A stretch of DNA of 64,000 nt, taken from NCBI RefSeq assembly GCF_024586455.1, contig NC_065923.1, positions 38,736,370-38,800,369 of the forward strand, given 5' to 3'. The translations under genes and the position numbers were made by a program. Shown here piece after piece: positions 45,516 through 57,055 of the stretch (the stretch's first letter is position 1; every line of letters begins with the position of its first letter). Source of the stretch: Bactrocera neohumeralis (Eukaryota > Arthropoda > Insecta > Diptera > Tephritidae). The notes under the pieces were generated by a model. The model made no database searches. It was not told where the DNA came from and was given only the letters and a program-made list of their open reading frames with translations.

Positions 45516-46600
45516 CCGGCTTACAGAAGTTTTCGAAAAACTTGGAAGTGTGTATCTCTTTAAACAACTAATGCTTCAATATTTACTAGCATATTGATTC
45601 GATTTTGTGATAGGTATACAATTTAGTGCAAAACTAGCAAGCGAATAAGTGAAAAGCGACTAAACGTCTGTTTACCATTTTACAACCAACTTTCAACATG
45701 CACCGCCCCTCCGCCGCGGGTCAAAAAAGTTGCCTCCGTTTGATGTGGCATCGAAAAACAATATTTCACTAGACGTAAATCAAAATGAAAGCAAAATTTT
45801 TCAATAACAGTTCGCGTATCCTGTTCAAACAGAGTAAATGCCGCGTATTTCGAGTAGTAAACAAGCATGCACAGACAGACGCTAGCGTGGCGGAGGCGAG
45901 CCACTGCCATTGATCCCGTAAATGTTGCAAAAATGCGAGGTTTTGCTTTTGGAGCTGGCGTATCTTTTTCCATTTAGTTGCAAAAGTATACACGCCAGCA
46001 GTTTACAGGGCAATCAATAATGTGCGTTGTCAATATTTGAACAAACTCCATATTTTCCCTGTTCCGTGTGCTGGTGGTAGTTCCCTGTTAATGGTCGTAG
46101 CTTCGTAGCTGTATGTTAATGTTTTCGGATCGCAGGTGCTGCTAGTATTCATATCATTTGTTTATGCAGATGAGGATGTACATATGTATGTATAATTTTT
46201 CATGGATAGATATTAATGAGACTAACATAACATATATAGTATGGCGCATCAAATATTGATGGAAAAGCTCCAAATGTTAATAAACTGATGTTATAAGTTA
46301 ACATATTTGAAAAGTAATCACTAGCAAATGTGTTGCATTTTTTACGAGTATAAATTTCCAGAGAATGTAATATTTTTGAGCGATTCATGATTCTTGTATT
46401 TTTTATTGAATTATAAAGTTCATAAGATAGGGTTATATATGGAACAAAACATCGGGCAAGTGGCCTCCACGGCCTACTATACATATACATACGTACTCGA
46501 TTGTTAAAATTTTCCATGACTATTCTGCATAAATATCGTTGAGTTTCATTGATGCAACGTTGAATTTCCTCCTTTAAAGAATGCATGGCTGTTGGCTTGT
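45516..46600. other. No gene; unique sequence
   Basis: The minus-strand frames at 45680-45993 and 46200-46586 show no motif. I call nothing. Confidence 0.35.
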
Positions 46601-47065
46601 TGCTATAGACCTGTAGTTTTTAATAGAAGACCGTCTCGTTGAAACCACATATTGGCTACATCAATATCGTTCAATTTCGACAAAAAAACTGGGTTATTAT
46701 GTGGCGATATCGGGCAACAGTAATAGTCACTGCTTGATCTGCCTGATATTCATAAAAAAGTATGGTCCAATAAAGTCTCCAGCCAAAAATCCACACCAAA
46801 CATTGGATTCATTTGTTTTTCGACAATCACATGCGGTTTCTCAGCACACTAAAACCGGCAATTTGAGTACCCATCAATGCCATGTGTCTTATCGCTTAGG
46901 ATGATTTCGCTCGAATAATCAGCATCCATTGGTTGATGAAATTTGAAATATTGTTCAATAATGAAGATACTACATTGTTTTGTGGTGTAACGCTTCATTT
47001 TACTAAGCTTAAACCTAGCTGGTGATTGTTTTTGGGGTCCCCAACACTTTTCTACATAAATGACG
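46601..47065 (-). mobile_element. DD41D mariner, highly decayed
   Basis: The minus strand reads MKRYTTKQC at the N-terminus (about 47000), then NVWCGFLAGDFIGPYFF and FVLSKLNDIDVANMWFQRDG (46640-46690), which holds the second catalytic aspartate. The fragment stops soon after. The order fits the family with internal deletions. Confidence 0.65.
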
Positions 47066-47190
47066 GCAAACTTAAATCTTGCGTTAATTTTGGGACCACC
47101 ATTAGTTGCCTAAATAGACAGTAAATAGTTAGTTTTTAAGCTAACTTAGTGCCTCACTGGTGTTACAAGTTATCTATGGTATATATAGGG
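47066..47190. other. Spacer
   Basis: AT-rich, nothing identifiable. Confidence 0.3.
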
Positions 47191-47674
47191 TAGTCGAAAA
47201 AGTCTTTTCGTATTTTGTCAATAGATGTTGCAGTCGTATATCTCCAGTGTTACCAATCACATTGTGTCACACCATATTGTACTAGTGTTGGAAAGATGAG
47301 ATTTTAAGCTTCATTTAACCAAAAAAATTTAATTCGGAGAAATTGCAAAAAGTTACTGCTGTTCAAAATTGAGTGGAAATATATATTTTGAAATTTTTTA
47401 TAGAAAAGGAAGAATACCACGCAAGTTACCTATGAAGTTTGTGAAGTTTACAGATACGATGCTGAAGCAGTTCGTGTAGCACAAAAATGGTTCGCTCGCT
47501 TCCGTTCTGGAATTTTCGCAATTTCGATTTACACTGATAGAATAATATTTCTAGCAGAAAAATGGCAAAAAGTGGTCGACCAAAATGGTACATATTTGTT
47601 TATTTATTTATTAGAATAAATATATAAAAATAAGTTGAAGTTTGATTAGAAATACGAAAAGACTTTTTCGACTA
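47191..47674 (+). mobile_element. Mariner MITE-like deletion derivative with perfect 25-bp terminal repeats
   Basis: The left end starts TAGTCGAAAAAGTCTTTTCG and the right end is its exact complement over 25 bp (47191-47215 and 47650-47674). The outermost TA of each end is probably the duplicated target. Inside, the plus strand reads KKGRNTTQVTYEVCEVY, then RVAQKWFARFRSG (helix-turn-helix region), then abruptly AEKWQKVVDQNGTY (C-terminus). The catalytic core is deleted. Perfect ends imply a fairly recent mobilisation by an enzyme supplied elsewhere. Confidence 0.88.
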
Positions 47675-47800
47675 CACAATACTATATACAGTATAATCTG
47701 TAATAGTAAGATTTGAAGGGATAAATTCATGCGGCGGCTTCTACACTAGCAACTGTTTACAAAGTGAGATTTCTCTGAAAAATGCGACTTAGAGAATCAC
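47675..47800. other. Spacer
   Basis: AT-rich; nothing identifiable. Confidence 0.3.
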
Positions 47801-47915
47801 GATTTGAAAGCTCGATTTATGGATGGAAATTGTATGAAATTTGACTTCTATTGCCAATTCAAGAGTTCAATTTATGGAGAACTTCGAATAATAAAAATTC
47901 AACTGTATTGCAAAT
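47801..47915. mobile_element. Truncated relative of the pogo-type MITE
   Basis: GAAATTGTATGAAATTTGACTTC, TTGCCAATTCAAGAGTT, TTTATGGAGAACTTCGAATA and ATTCAACTGTA repeat the right half of the 30511-30698 element with mismatches. The left terminal repeat is missing. Confidence 0.7.
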
Positions 47916-48225
47916 GTAACGGCTTTTTTTTCTTATGGGTATTGGGAAGTACTGTTTCTTCGCCTTCCGCTGATACTATTAAATTATTACTTAAAACTTG
48001 TCGTCCTATGCAACTGCTAATCTACAATTGCTATAAGTTTACAAACCAGAAACGAAACCAGTTTATTGTCATGCCTATAAAACGGCGCTTTCGGAGATTT
48101 AAAACTCGTTTTCGAACATAGTTTCGTGTATGATTTAATACTCTCGAAAAGTTGGCAAATAAATAGTTTATAGACTGGTAGAGCACTCGCAACCAAAGTC
48201 GACTTTTTCATAAAATTAAATTACA
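47916..48225. other. No gene; AT-rich sequence
   Basis: Chance frames only. Confidence 0.3.
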
Positions 48226-48905
48226 ATCTTTCGATTGACGTAGAACGAAGGGTTCGCTCGACATATTGCGTGCGTCCAATGTTCCGTTGACATAATTGGC
48301 CAGCAGAGTCTTGTAATTCGAACAGCCATGAATCGGTTTCGCACCAGTGGATTCTAGTGAATTTTCACAAGAAAATTTTGTTCAGCAATGAAGTTCACTT
48401 TTGTTTCAATAGGTATGTTAATAAAAAAAAAACATTGTTAAGACGCCGTTATATTGTCAAAAATTACTTTTTGGAATCCTCTTTAGGCAGAGAGAATAAT
48501 TGGTTCATCAGTCTTGAATAATGACTTTTTCATCACTGAATTGCAGCATGTTGATGTGGATGACCTTTGGTACCAACGAGGCGGTGCTACATGCCATACC
48601 GACACAATGAATTTATTGAATGAAACTTTTGTTGAGTGCATTTTCTCTCATCGTGGGCCTGTGGCGTGGCTTCCAAGATCGTGCAATTTAACACCACTGG
48701 ACTATTTTCTGTGGGGTTATGTGAAGTCGCTTGTCTACGAAGATGCGCCCGAGATAACGTCGTGGAGGTGATTATTCGAAATGTTATTACTGACATGCCG
48801 CCCAAATTGCTGCAAAAAGTGATCGAAAATTGAGTCTCACTGTTGGAATTCATTCGAACCAGCACGTCACCGTCTCGCTTGAAATCATTAATAAAACATA
48901 ATGAC
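48226..48905 (+). mobile_element. DD41D mariner, plus strand, catalytic residues replaced
   Basis: The plus strand reads FHKKILFSNEVHFCFN, where the first catalytic aspartate is asparagine. It then reads LQHVDVDDLWYQRGGATCHT, with the second aspartate replaced by glycine in RGG instead of QDG. Next is SHRGPVAWLPRSCNLTPLDYFLWGYVKSLV, in which the third aspartate (PLD) is kept. Residues to about 48840 give MPPKLLQKVIEN. One of the few plus-strand mariners in this half of the window. Confidence 0.8.
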
Positions 48906-49425
48906 AAATTCTTATTTTTACTGCAAAGCTATATTCTTTGTCAGAACTATAATTCTTCTCGAAAACCTCATGTCTAAAAAACAGTCGATATATGTCTAAA
49001 AAATACCGATATGATACTGTGATATTGCTTTAGCCACACTCATAGCGTGGTTTCATGCAAAAATCGATTAAATCCCTTTCCCTGTGAATATCGCTCAGTT
49101 TTCGGTAAGCTGCCGAATCATAATTGTACTGATTTTCCTTACGCGGTTCACATTAGAGATTTTATATATGAAAGAGTTTTCCAAATTATAGCTACATATG
49201 ACGTAATGTTACTCCTCCATAAATTTTTTTGTTGTAAAAGCGGACGACATTGGTTCAGAATTACATCTAAGATGTTCACTTTAACAAATTTGCCTAGCAT
49301 TTAACGTTTAGTGGTCAGGTTGATGAAGTAAATCTGAAGGCAAATCTAATCTCATATTCATTAGCCTTATATGTATATTCATAATACTGATTATTTTAAA
49401 TAATATTTAAATGTTATTACATATA
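48906..49425 (+). other. No gene; intron-like sequence
   Basis: AT-rich; no transposon or coding motif. Confidence 0.35.
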
Positions 49426-49449
49426 TATTTTTTTATATTTCAGGTGAGT
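49426..49449 (+). promoter_or_regulatory. Candidate recursive splice site (CAG|GTGAGT)
   Basis: A T-rich tract TATTTTTTTATATTT runs straight into CAG (49441-49443) and then GTGAGT (49444-49449). A complete 3' splice site thus directly abuts a good 5' splice site with no exon between. This is the form of recursive (ratchet) sites known from very long fly introns. It lies about 26 kb into the intron opened at 23326, on the same strand. Confidence 0.4.
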
Positions 49450-50955
49450 GTGACTAACATATGAAGGAATTTAAATTATGAAGGATAAGTAACAATGAAA
49501 TATACATAAATATATACGGAATAATAGTTTATATTCTATATGTATAAAATCTACCCGGTAGGGAGCAAAGTGACTTAAGCTTCCCTGCAATAGATCGAGT
49601 TGATACACACCACCGACTCGACTTAAATATACCAACGAAATACTTTAAAAAACGCGAGTATTTAGAAAATGAAAACATATTCCTTTTCAAGAGTTCAAGA
49701 TTGTGAAAAAATAAACAATTTTTATTCATTTATAATACAGTTCAGAATATCTACTGTCCATTTAAACGTGCCTCTTCCTTCTCTACTACCACAAAATTAA
49801 TTCAATTTCAATAAGTCACTATGAGCTAATATGCATGTGTGACCAACGCATTAATTTTAATGGAATTCTATTTATGCAGATTGCATTTCTATAAGAAAGA
49901 AAAACAATTACAACAACTGCCAAGTTTATTCAGATAGCATAAATTACATTTTTAAGAGAGTGAATTGAACCTCAACTCTAATCATGTAAATTGAAGTTTA
50001 TAGAAACTTTGCTTTGTCCGTTTTGCTCGAAAACATATGCAAATTGCTTTAAGATAACTGGCCATCAACGCATCCAACACCGATATACCGATGTACTTGA
50101 AAAGATGTCCAGTCAGTATCGTCACACAGAAGGAATACACGATTTCAATGCTAATCGACTGCATTAATATGCGTAACAGTTGTTCAAGAGAGAGTCTGCT
50201 GCAGAAATACCACATTTTGCCATCTTCATGTGGCATAATGCAAATAAGAGATTGCAAGTGTGTGTGTGTGTGTGCGTAATGCAGCTTGAGATCCATGGAT
50301 TTCCATATGCTAATTAAATACTGATGAATGTGGCTTTTGAAGAAGTTATGTTACGTGAAGAATTAAGCGCACGAAGAATTCAGTCGGTTTCGACTGTCTA
50401 GACGAGTGAGACTGGTTTTAATTAAAATCACGTTGCAATATGTGCATAAATAAGTAACTGTGTATGGTATGTATATAAATCAAATCCATTTTGCATGAGC
50501 AATAACTGTGAAGAATGTGAAAATTTGAAAACGTTTAGTGGAAAGCACACCGCATAAGACATCTGCAGTCAGTCTTATGCGTTGTGCTTTGCAATGAAAT
50601 CAATTAGGTTTTCGGTTGGCACTAACAGGCCCTAATTTCACACTTAAATCGCTTGCTGTTGTCCTTATTTATAAATCTATGGAGGTTGTAAAAGTAGAAC
50701 ACAAATTGTAGATGTTTCAGTAGAATAAAATTCATTCCATCGAACGCCTTTGAAAATATTCAAAATATTGGGCACTTGACGGTATTAGTTTTGAATGGTA
50801 CTTCTCTTAACAAAATCTAAATCACGAAATATGATTGCAAAGTCCATTCTCATTGATGTAGACTACGAAGTCCTCGGGAAAGGTTATGACTTTTAGCTGA
50901 ACTTAATTGTTAGAAATGGAGTCACAAGGAGCATTGAATTTCATTATAAATATGA
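49450..50955 (+). other. No gene; intron-like sequence
   Basis: (GT)n near 50262. Nothing else identifiable. Confidence 0.35.
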
Positions 50956-51480
50956 TGTTTTTGGACGTTATGTTTTAAAAATGACTTCAGGCAAGTTACC
51001 GTCGTGGCTGGGTCGAATAAATTCCAATCCAGATGTTCAATTTTCGACTATTTTTTGCAGCAATTGGGGCCGTAAGTCAGCACGACAAATATATCTTCCA
51101 ATGCGTCAATGGCCTCGAGTTTATCAACGCAGACAAGCGACAACCACAGGCACATTCCACGACAGATAATTCAATAAATTGATTGTTTCATTTATTGAAA
51201 TGGCATGTAGCGATACTAAACAGTTACTTTTTGACGATGTAACAGGGCCTCAACAATGTCTTGTGGATTATCATAATAAGACAATTTTGGTTAATAGCTT
51301 CATACAACCAAAAGTGAGCTTCGTCACTAAACAAAATTTTCTTGTCAAAACTGGGATCGGCCCATCTCGAAACACCTGTTAAATATCTCCCATTTTGAAT
51401 GAAAACTTGATGCGTACTGTATCCTGTTGATGTACATACTTTTAAAAACTTGGAGGTTGATTCTTTAGCCCATAACAAGC
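50956..51480 (-). mobile_element. DD41D mariner fragment with internal deletion (copy A of duplication)
   Basis: The minus strand at 51470-51230 reads FIQNGRYLTGVSRWADPSFD and KKILFSDEAHFWL (first catalytic aspartate). TTCGACTATTTTTTGCAGCAATT (51034-51056) corresponds to the C-terminal PPKLLQKVIEN block of the 48226 copy. The core between is deleted. A noisy second copy lies at 60395-60850. Confidence 0.75.
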
Positions 51481-51775
51481 ATCCAGGAGCCTAGATCATA
51501 GTTTTTATTTGGTGATTCAAAGGAAACACTTATCTGTGTTAATTTGCTAAGATTTGTTCAAGGAATTTTGACTGACTACTAAGTTTAAAGAAAGGCCAAC
51601 TCTCCTTTTTACCAATGAGCTGTGGGTTTCGTAAAAACCGCATCCGCAACCGCAGGTCAAAGTATGGTTCGAGCTAGTCTAATTTTCAAGACTTCCCATA
51701 TATTTCGGAGTTATAAATATCACCGAGTACTATGTGAGTTTATATTTCGAGCCATTATTTTTTATTACTTTCGAC
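51481..51775. other. Spacer between mariner pieces
   Basis: No motif recognised. Confidence 0.3.
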
Positions 51776-52765
51776 ATGGATCCACGCAGCGACAGTGTAT
51801 CAATGAACTTAATCAAATTTTTGTAGATGAAGCTACATCGTGGACCAGTGTTTATGCAGTGGCGGGTTCAGAGGGGGGTCAAAAGAAAACACTACTACTG
51901 CATTGGAAACGTTGAAGAACTGCAATACCCCATACCACATAATTCATAGTTTTCTTCGCATATTCTGCACACTTCCTGCAACGAATGCGAGCTCTGAACG
52001 CTCTTTTTCGACACTTCGCCGCATGAAAACATGGCTCAGGACGATCATGCTTCAAAATACATTGATCGGCCTGACGTTGCTGAACACATGAAATTTTTCC
52101 TATGAATTTGTTGATCGCTCAAAATAGGGCCATGTCGATTGGTCGAGAAAAATGTCTATGACAACGTGACAGCTGATGAATCATACATTTGTACGAATTA
52201 GCTAGAAAGTATGATAAAAAGCAGTCGTCTATATGGGTGTTTCAAGATGAGCCGAATCTAAAAAAAGCTGTTCGACTACGAAGCACCTCCAAGCAAATGT
52301 TTGACTGTTTTTGGAAAAACTAAACATATCACAACCATACCACCACAACGCAGAAAAGTAAATTCTCAGTGGTACATAACTAATTGTTTACCCAGTTGTC
52401 TTTCAAGAAATCAAAACCAACCGCCGAAGACGAGTCACTCTTCACCACGATAATGCTAGCTCTCGCACATCGATTTAAACAACTCCATTTTTGAGCACTG
52501 AAAACACCGATTAGATGAGTCATCCTCCGTATAGTTTCGACTTGACACCGAATGAACTTCTTTTTATTCCATTTTGATGTTTTGGAGATACCTCCTTCTG
52601 TGTGGGAAAAGTGCTTTGAAAATCGGCTTAAATGCTTGCAAAAATGTATAGATAGTAATGGAGAATATTGTCAAAGAAAGTAAAGAAATGTTCAATGATT
52701 AGTATCTGTTTTTGTTCTCTAATCCCGCAATAGAAAAGGCAACCTACCATAGATAGTTATCTAAC
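51776..52765 (+). mobile_element. Mariner, family 1, with a hAT fragment in its middle (copy A)
   Basis: Near 51825 the plus strand reads VDEATSWTSVYAVAGS, the start of the family 1 transposase. The sequence then switches to a hAT piece (51860-52090). It returns to mariner at about 52105 (NLLIAQNRAMSIG), continues with NVYDNVTADESYIC (first catalytic aspartate), RKVNSQWYITNCLP-like, and the C-terminal block. It ends with the terminal GGCAACCTACCAT near 52737-52750. Stops and frameshifts are frequent. Confidence 0.75.
51857..52092 (+). mobile_element. hAT transposase C-terminal dimerisation (hATC) fragment
   Basis: The plus strand reads HIIHSFLRIFCTLPATNASS, ERSFSTLRRMKTWLR, then LIGLTLLN. 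This is the strongly conserved core of the hAT dimerisation domain (PATNASSERSFSTLRR...WLR is its hallmark). In hAT enzymes it joins transposase subunits. Only about 75 codons remain and no terminal repeats or 8-bp duplication are visible. It sits where family 1 mariner residues are missing. Confidence 0.85.
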
Positions 52766-53985
52766 TTATTCACCTGACCTAATTTTTCTTACTTTTTCTT
52801 TATCTTTAATGTCAACACTTCGTTAAAACTGAAACAAGGGAATAACTTACTCTTTACTATCGCGCCAGGTAAAGACCAAGTTCCAACACAAAGATTCAAT
52901 TAGGCCACTCTGGTAATGATTGCAAATATTAATTTTAATAAACTAACAGTGTCGGGGGCGTTGAAGTTGAAGCAACAATGCAGGCATGAATGTAACTCCT
53001 TGTTGAAATGAGTCAGTTGCTCCAAGTTGAGCTTGTTGCGTGGGCGATGGGGGTAATGTGATGGCTTGTAATGATGCCATTTTTCATTTGGCTAATTTAA
53101 TATTTATGCAATTTTCTTTAATTTCCTTTACCCAGACTTTTCTTTCCTTTTGCTTCGACATCCGTATGAGTTTGTAGATTGGTGTGTGTGTGGCAATAAC
53201 TTGACTTTTGTGCTCACAATCAAGGTGGCAGCTGCATAAACCTTTGTCAGCTGCAGATTCTGCCGGGCGAAGTGATGTACTTGGAGGTGTTCGAGTGTAA
53301 AGGGCACACAGAAAAAGAATGAATGAAAAATGTTGATAATGGAGTAACTTCATCTGTGAGGGCGCAATACAAAAGTTATACCTTACATAAACATGCCGTA
53401 CATATGTACGGTGTGTACAGCAGTGGAGGTGTGCAAGCAGAAAAGTGGCACGAACAACGATGCGCGCACTTCCGTAACCCAAGGGGTTTCAAGCGTAGAA
53501 ATACAAATATCTTTACAACTTATGTTGTGGCGCGCTCGGCAGGAGGGCTGGCGCACTTGGGAGGGAGTAATCGGTGGCTGGATTAACAACGCACTCGTGC
53601 GCGAGAACCTTTCCGCACCCGCCGATTGGCTGGGCAGCCACTTCGAACATTATGACCTGATTTTTGCTGCTTTGTTTTATCACTTGCGTCATCGCACTAC
53701 ACTCCTCTTACTACATATGCGGCCAGAATGAAAAATTGGGTTGTGTGATATATCGCTGTATGGGTGAACGTGTGAGAAAGGTGTGAAATGTAAGGAGTCT
53801 GTTATCTTAATGCTCATAAGAAGGGACAGCGCGCAACTGGATAGCGATGCTAAAATTTGGATATCGTCTTTGCAGAAAGGGATTATTCTACACTAGATCT
53901 AGTTACACTTATTCTTAACACGTGTTGCTTCATCCTATTTGTTGCGAAAAATTTCGTGCGTATCCTATATTAATATATATTATTT
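52766..53985 (+). other. Unique sequence, duplicated at 62060-63295
   Basis: No gene found. I read no convincing exon: the plus- and minus-strand frames at 53084-53731 overlap each other and shift between the two copies. Sequence identity with the copy about 9.31 kb downstream is high, with small indels. Confidence 0.45.
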
Positions 53986-55384
53986 GTTGTGCCAAAAAAG
54001 TACCCGGAAATTGTAAATAAAACGTAAAATATATAATTAATCATCAATACTTATTTTGTCGCTTTCAAAGTAATTCTCATCAGATGTAATACACTTATGC
54101 CAACGGTTTTTCAAGTCCACGAAACACTTTTCATAAGCACTTTGTTTAATGGCCTTCAGCTCCTTCAGCGGAGTTGTTTTTTATCGATCGAAAACGGGTT
54201 CCATGGAGCGGAAATTTCAGTTTTGGGAACGAAAAAAATCTCTATTCATTGCGTTTTTGGCTTTAAATACGGTCACAATCGTGACTCGAATGGTTTTGCA
54301 TTATCATCGTGTTAGATCCATGCATTGGTCTTCTACAATTCCGACCGTTTTCGACGGATGTTCTCATGAAAAACCCTCAATATGGCCGAATAGAATTCCT
54401 CACCGACCGTCTATTCCTCCGGAACAAATTTATGATGCACCAAACCACGAATATTGGAGAAAGCAATGAGCCTTGATTTTTGAGCGGCCTTGGCGTTGTT
54501 TTTATACCCTGAACAAGGTATATTAAGTTTGTCACGATGTTTGTAACATCCAGAAAGAAGCGTCGGAGACCCTATAAAGTATATATATAAATGATCAGTA
54601 TGTTGAGCTGAGTCGATTTAACCATGTCCGTCTGTCTGTCTGTCCGACCGTCCGTCTGTATATATACGAACTAGTCCCTCAGTTTTTAAGATATCCTTTT
54701 GAAGTTTTGCAAACGTCATTTTCTCTTCAAGAAGCTGCTCATTTGTCGGAACGGCCGAAATCGGACCACTATAACATATAGCTCCCGTACAAACTGAACG
54801 ATCGGAATCAAGCTCTTGTATGGAAAACTTTCACATTTGACAATGTATCTTCACCAAATTTGGTATAGATTATTTTCTAAGGCAACAATGTAATCTCCGA
54901 AGAAGTTGTTCAGATCGGTTAACTATAGCATATAGCTCCCATACATACTGAACGATCGGAATCAAGTTCTTGTATGGAAAACTTTCACATTTGACAATGT
55001 ATCTTCACCAAATTTGGTATAGATTATTTTCTAAGACAACAGTGTAATCTCCGCAGAAATCATAGTTACGAAATGCACCTGTGAAGGGTTAGCTTCGGTG
55101 CAGCCGAAGTTAACGTTTTTTCTGGTTTTGGTTTCAGCTCGTTTTTTTCCCCCCATTCCGATAATTGTTGACTTGTTTGCTTGTCTAACTCATAAACCCA
55201 CGTCTCATCGGCAGTTATAAAGCTTCTATGAATGTGCGATCAGAATTCGCACGATAAATCATGTTCAGAGAGACCTTTTTACGGTACTCGTTTTGAAAAA
55301 AAATCAGTTTTCAAGCATGAACGCGTTTCAAAACCAAAATCATTCGAACGGACTCGAGAGAGATTTTCAATCCTCATTTTTTTA
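53986..55384 (-). mobile_element. Mariner, family 2, split by a mini-me element (copy A)
   Basis: The terminal AAAAAAGTACCCGGAAATTG lies at 53994. On the minus strand C-terminal residues (AYEKCFVDLKNRWHKCITSD-like) lie near 54070-54130. Middle residues, with GRSELWKTNAWI-like sequence near 54310-54360, follow. After the insertion, VDETWVYEL-like residues near 55200 carry the first catalytic aspartate. The far end is replaced by a family B mini-me at 55385. Copy B at 63292 onward lacks the mini-me insertion. Confidence 0.8.
54503..55127 (+). mobile_element. mini-me/DINE-1-like family A, complete and boundary-defined
   Basis: Starts TATACCCTGAACAAGGTATA, a hairpin, then GTCGGAGACCCTATAAAG and (TA)n. 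Next are AAATGATCAGTATGTTGAGC, GAGTCGATTTAACCATGTCC and (GTCY)n. The body has two tandem copies of a ~130-bp unit (CAAATTTGGTATAGATTATTTTCT recurs). The element ends in the hairpin CTTCGGTGCAGCCGAAG, then TTAACGTTTTTTCT. (TA)n and (GTCY)n around a conserved core are the published hallmark of mini-me elements. The aligned copy B has an uninterrupted TGTTTTTATTTGGTTTCAG at this place. Confidence 0.85.
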
Positions 55385-55875
55385 ATCGACAATTCTAAGG
55401 AGAGTACGGTTTTGTTCATAAGTCCTAAAACTCGAGTTACCAAAGTTGAAGAAAAATCCGGATGTCTGTCTGTCCGTCCGTTTATAAAAACCTCCGATGA
55501 AACGAAGATGGGCAAAATCGGCCCACTGCCACGCCCACAAAATCAAGCCATGATAACGCGTTTCATTTTGTACATATCTGAATAACCAGCTATGCCAACC
55601 AAACTCATCGTTTTCTTCAGGCATTTCCATATACATTTCAAAAATGGAAAGGAGGTTATATTGAAAATCTGTGCGAGAGAAAAAACGTTGAAACACTAAA
55701 TTTTACGGAAGAAATTGCTATCTTGCCATGAAATTCAGAATATTTTCTTAACACTCTGAGAGACTCTTCCAATATACGCTATTTTGCCATGACGATTTAC
55801 ATATACACATTAGGAACCAATGACGGATCCTTCATTTTTTAAATATCACTTCATCGTTAGTAAAATGTTTGGAAC
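55385..55875 (+). mobile_element. mini-me/DINE-1-like family B, internally shortened
   Basis: AAGGAGAGTACGGTTTTGTTC, then AAGTCCTAAAACT, AAATCCGGATGTCTGTCTGTCC, ATGGGCAAAATCGGCCCACTGC, CACGCCCACAAAAT, then TTTTACGGAAGAAATTGC follow the order of the full copy at 57530. Parts are deleted. The 3' hairpin is degraded (TAAAATGTTTGGAAC). Confidence 0.8.
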
Positions 55876-57055
55876 TTACTTTGAAACCGCCATCATCATA
55901 AGTGTCTCAAGAATCAATATGTTTTTGAACATCTTTCTGAATATACGTTTTCCTTAAGCCATTCGGCAACGTTTAGACCCGGACACGACTCTCAATTCTA
56001 CCTCTTTATTAAGAAAAGTTTTTGGTTAGCAGCAAATCTTGTGCTTCGAAGTAACGCGTTACGTTATAGTCGTAGTTATGATCTAAGTAGGTTCCACATT
56101 ATAAAGCTAAACAATATTGTAAAGTGATACACTAGATTTCAAGTTCTTAACTTTATCAACTTTATGTTCTAGTTATGATCTTTTTATATTTATGAGTGGG
56201 GTGTAGTAGTAGGGTGTCTTTTTTCGTTGGATTTGTAAAAAAACTTATTGTTAGTACAATAAATCCAACTCTATAAAACAAACTGATTGCCTTTTGCATC
56301 TGTCAGTCTATGAAGGTATGTAATTTCTTTACTAGTATTGTGCAAAGATATGTGTATGTATTGTTAGAGAGTTTTCCAGAATTTATAGAACACTTGGGCA
56401 TAGCTTCAAGATAATAAATATTGCATGGACGTGTTCACCTCACATGCAGAGTTTTAAAAGTTGGCTTACGTAGTGACGTGAAGTATGGCCGTTCTTAAGT
56501 TGCACATATATTGTTAGCTACGAAGAAATAAGTGATTAATCTTGTGGTACACTGTAGCTTGCTGAAGGTCAAGGTTATGCTATATATTTCATCAATTTAT
56601 GAACTAAACCAAGCTGGTGAGTTGTGATTCGAAAATCATTTGCCAACTTCTAGCAATCGATATCAAAATTTTTATGGGCCACTGATTGGCTTGGGGTTTA
56701 GAAAAGAAACTTGTTTTAACAAAAGACAGCGAGCTGCGATAAATCGTTGAAAAAAAGACATTTATAGTGTTTCAACAAGTTCCTTAAAGCTTACTTGTAA
56801 AGAAATATGCTATGCTAATGTCTTATCAATCATAAGTCCGTTGTGGTTTCTAAAACTCTTATATAATGGGTCGTAAGATCATCACAAATCGCCAAAGCGC
56901 TTTGAACCTATTACATATTTGTTGGTAGGACTAATGTAAGTTTTTGCAGTGTTTTCTAGTTCATCGAACGTAAGACTGCTAAGATTTTTCAGCCTGAGTC
57001 TTGCAATATCTGGACAACAAGTTGTCACCACACCTTCCTCTATACAACTTGCGTC
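55876..57055. other. No gene; unique AT-rich sequence
   Basis: Nothing identifiable. Confidence 0.35.

Noticed and set aside
52861..52880. GCGCCAG|GTAAAG as another recursive splice site
   Set aside because: The tract before it is not pyrimidine-rich enough and the donor is weak.
53084..53731. Overlapping open frames on both strands in the duplicated unique block
   Set aside because: The frames change between the two copies (53323-53731 against 62555-62972) because of indels that do not respect codons, so they are unlikely to be coding.
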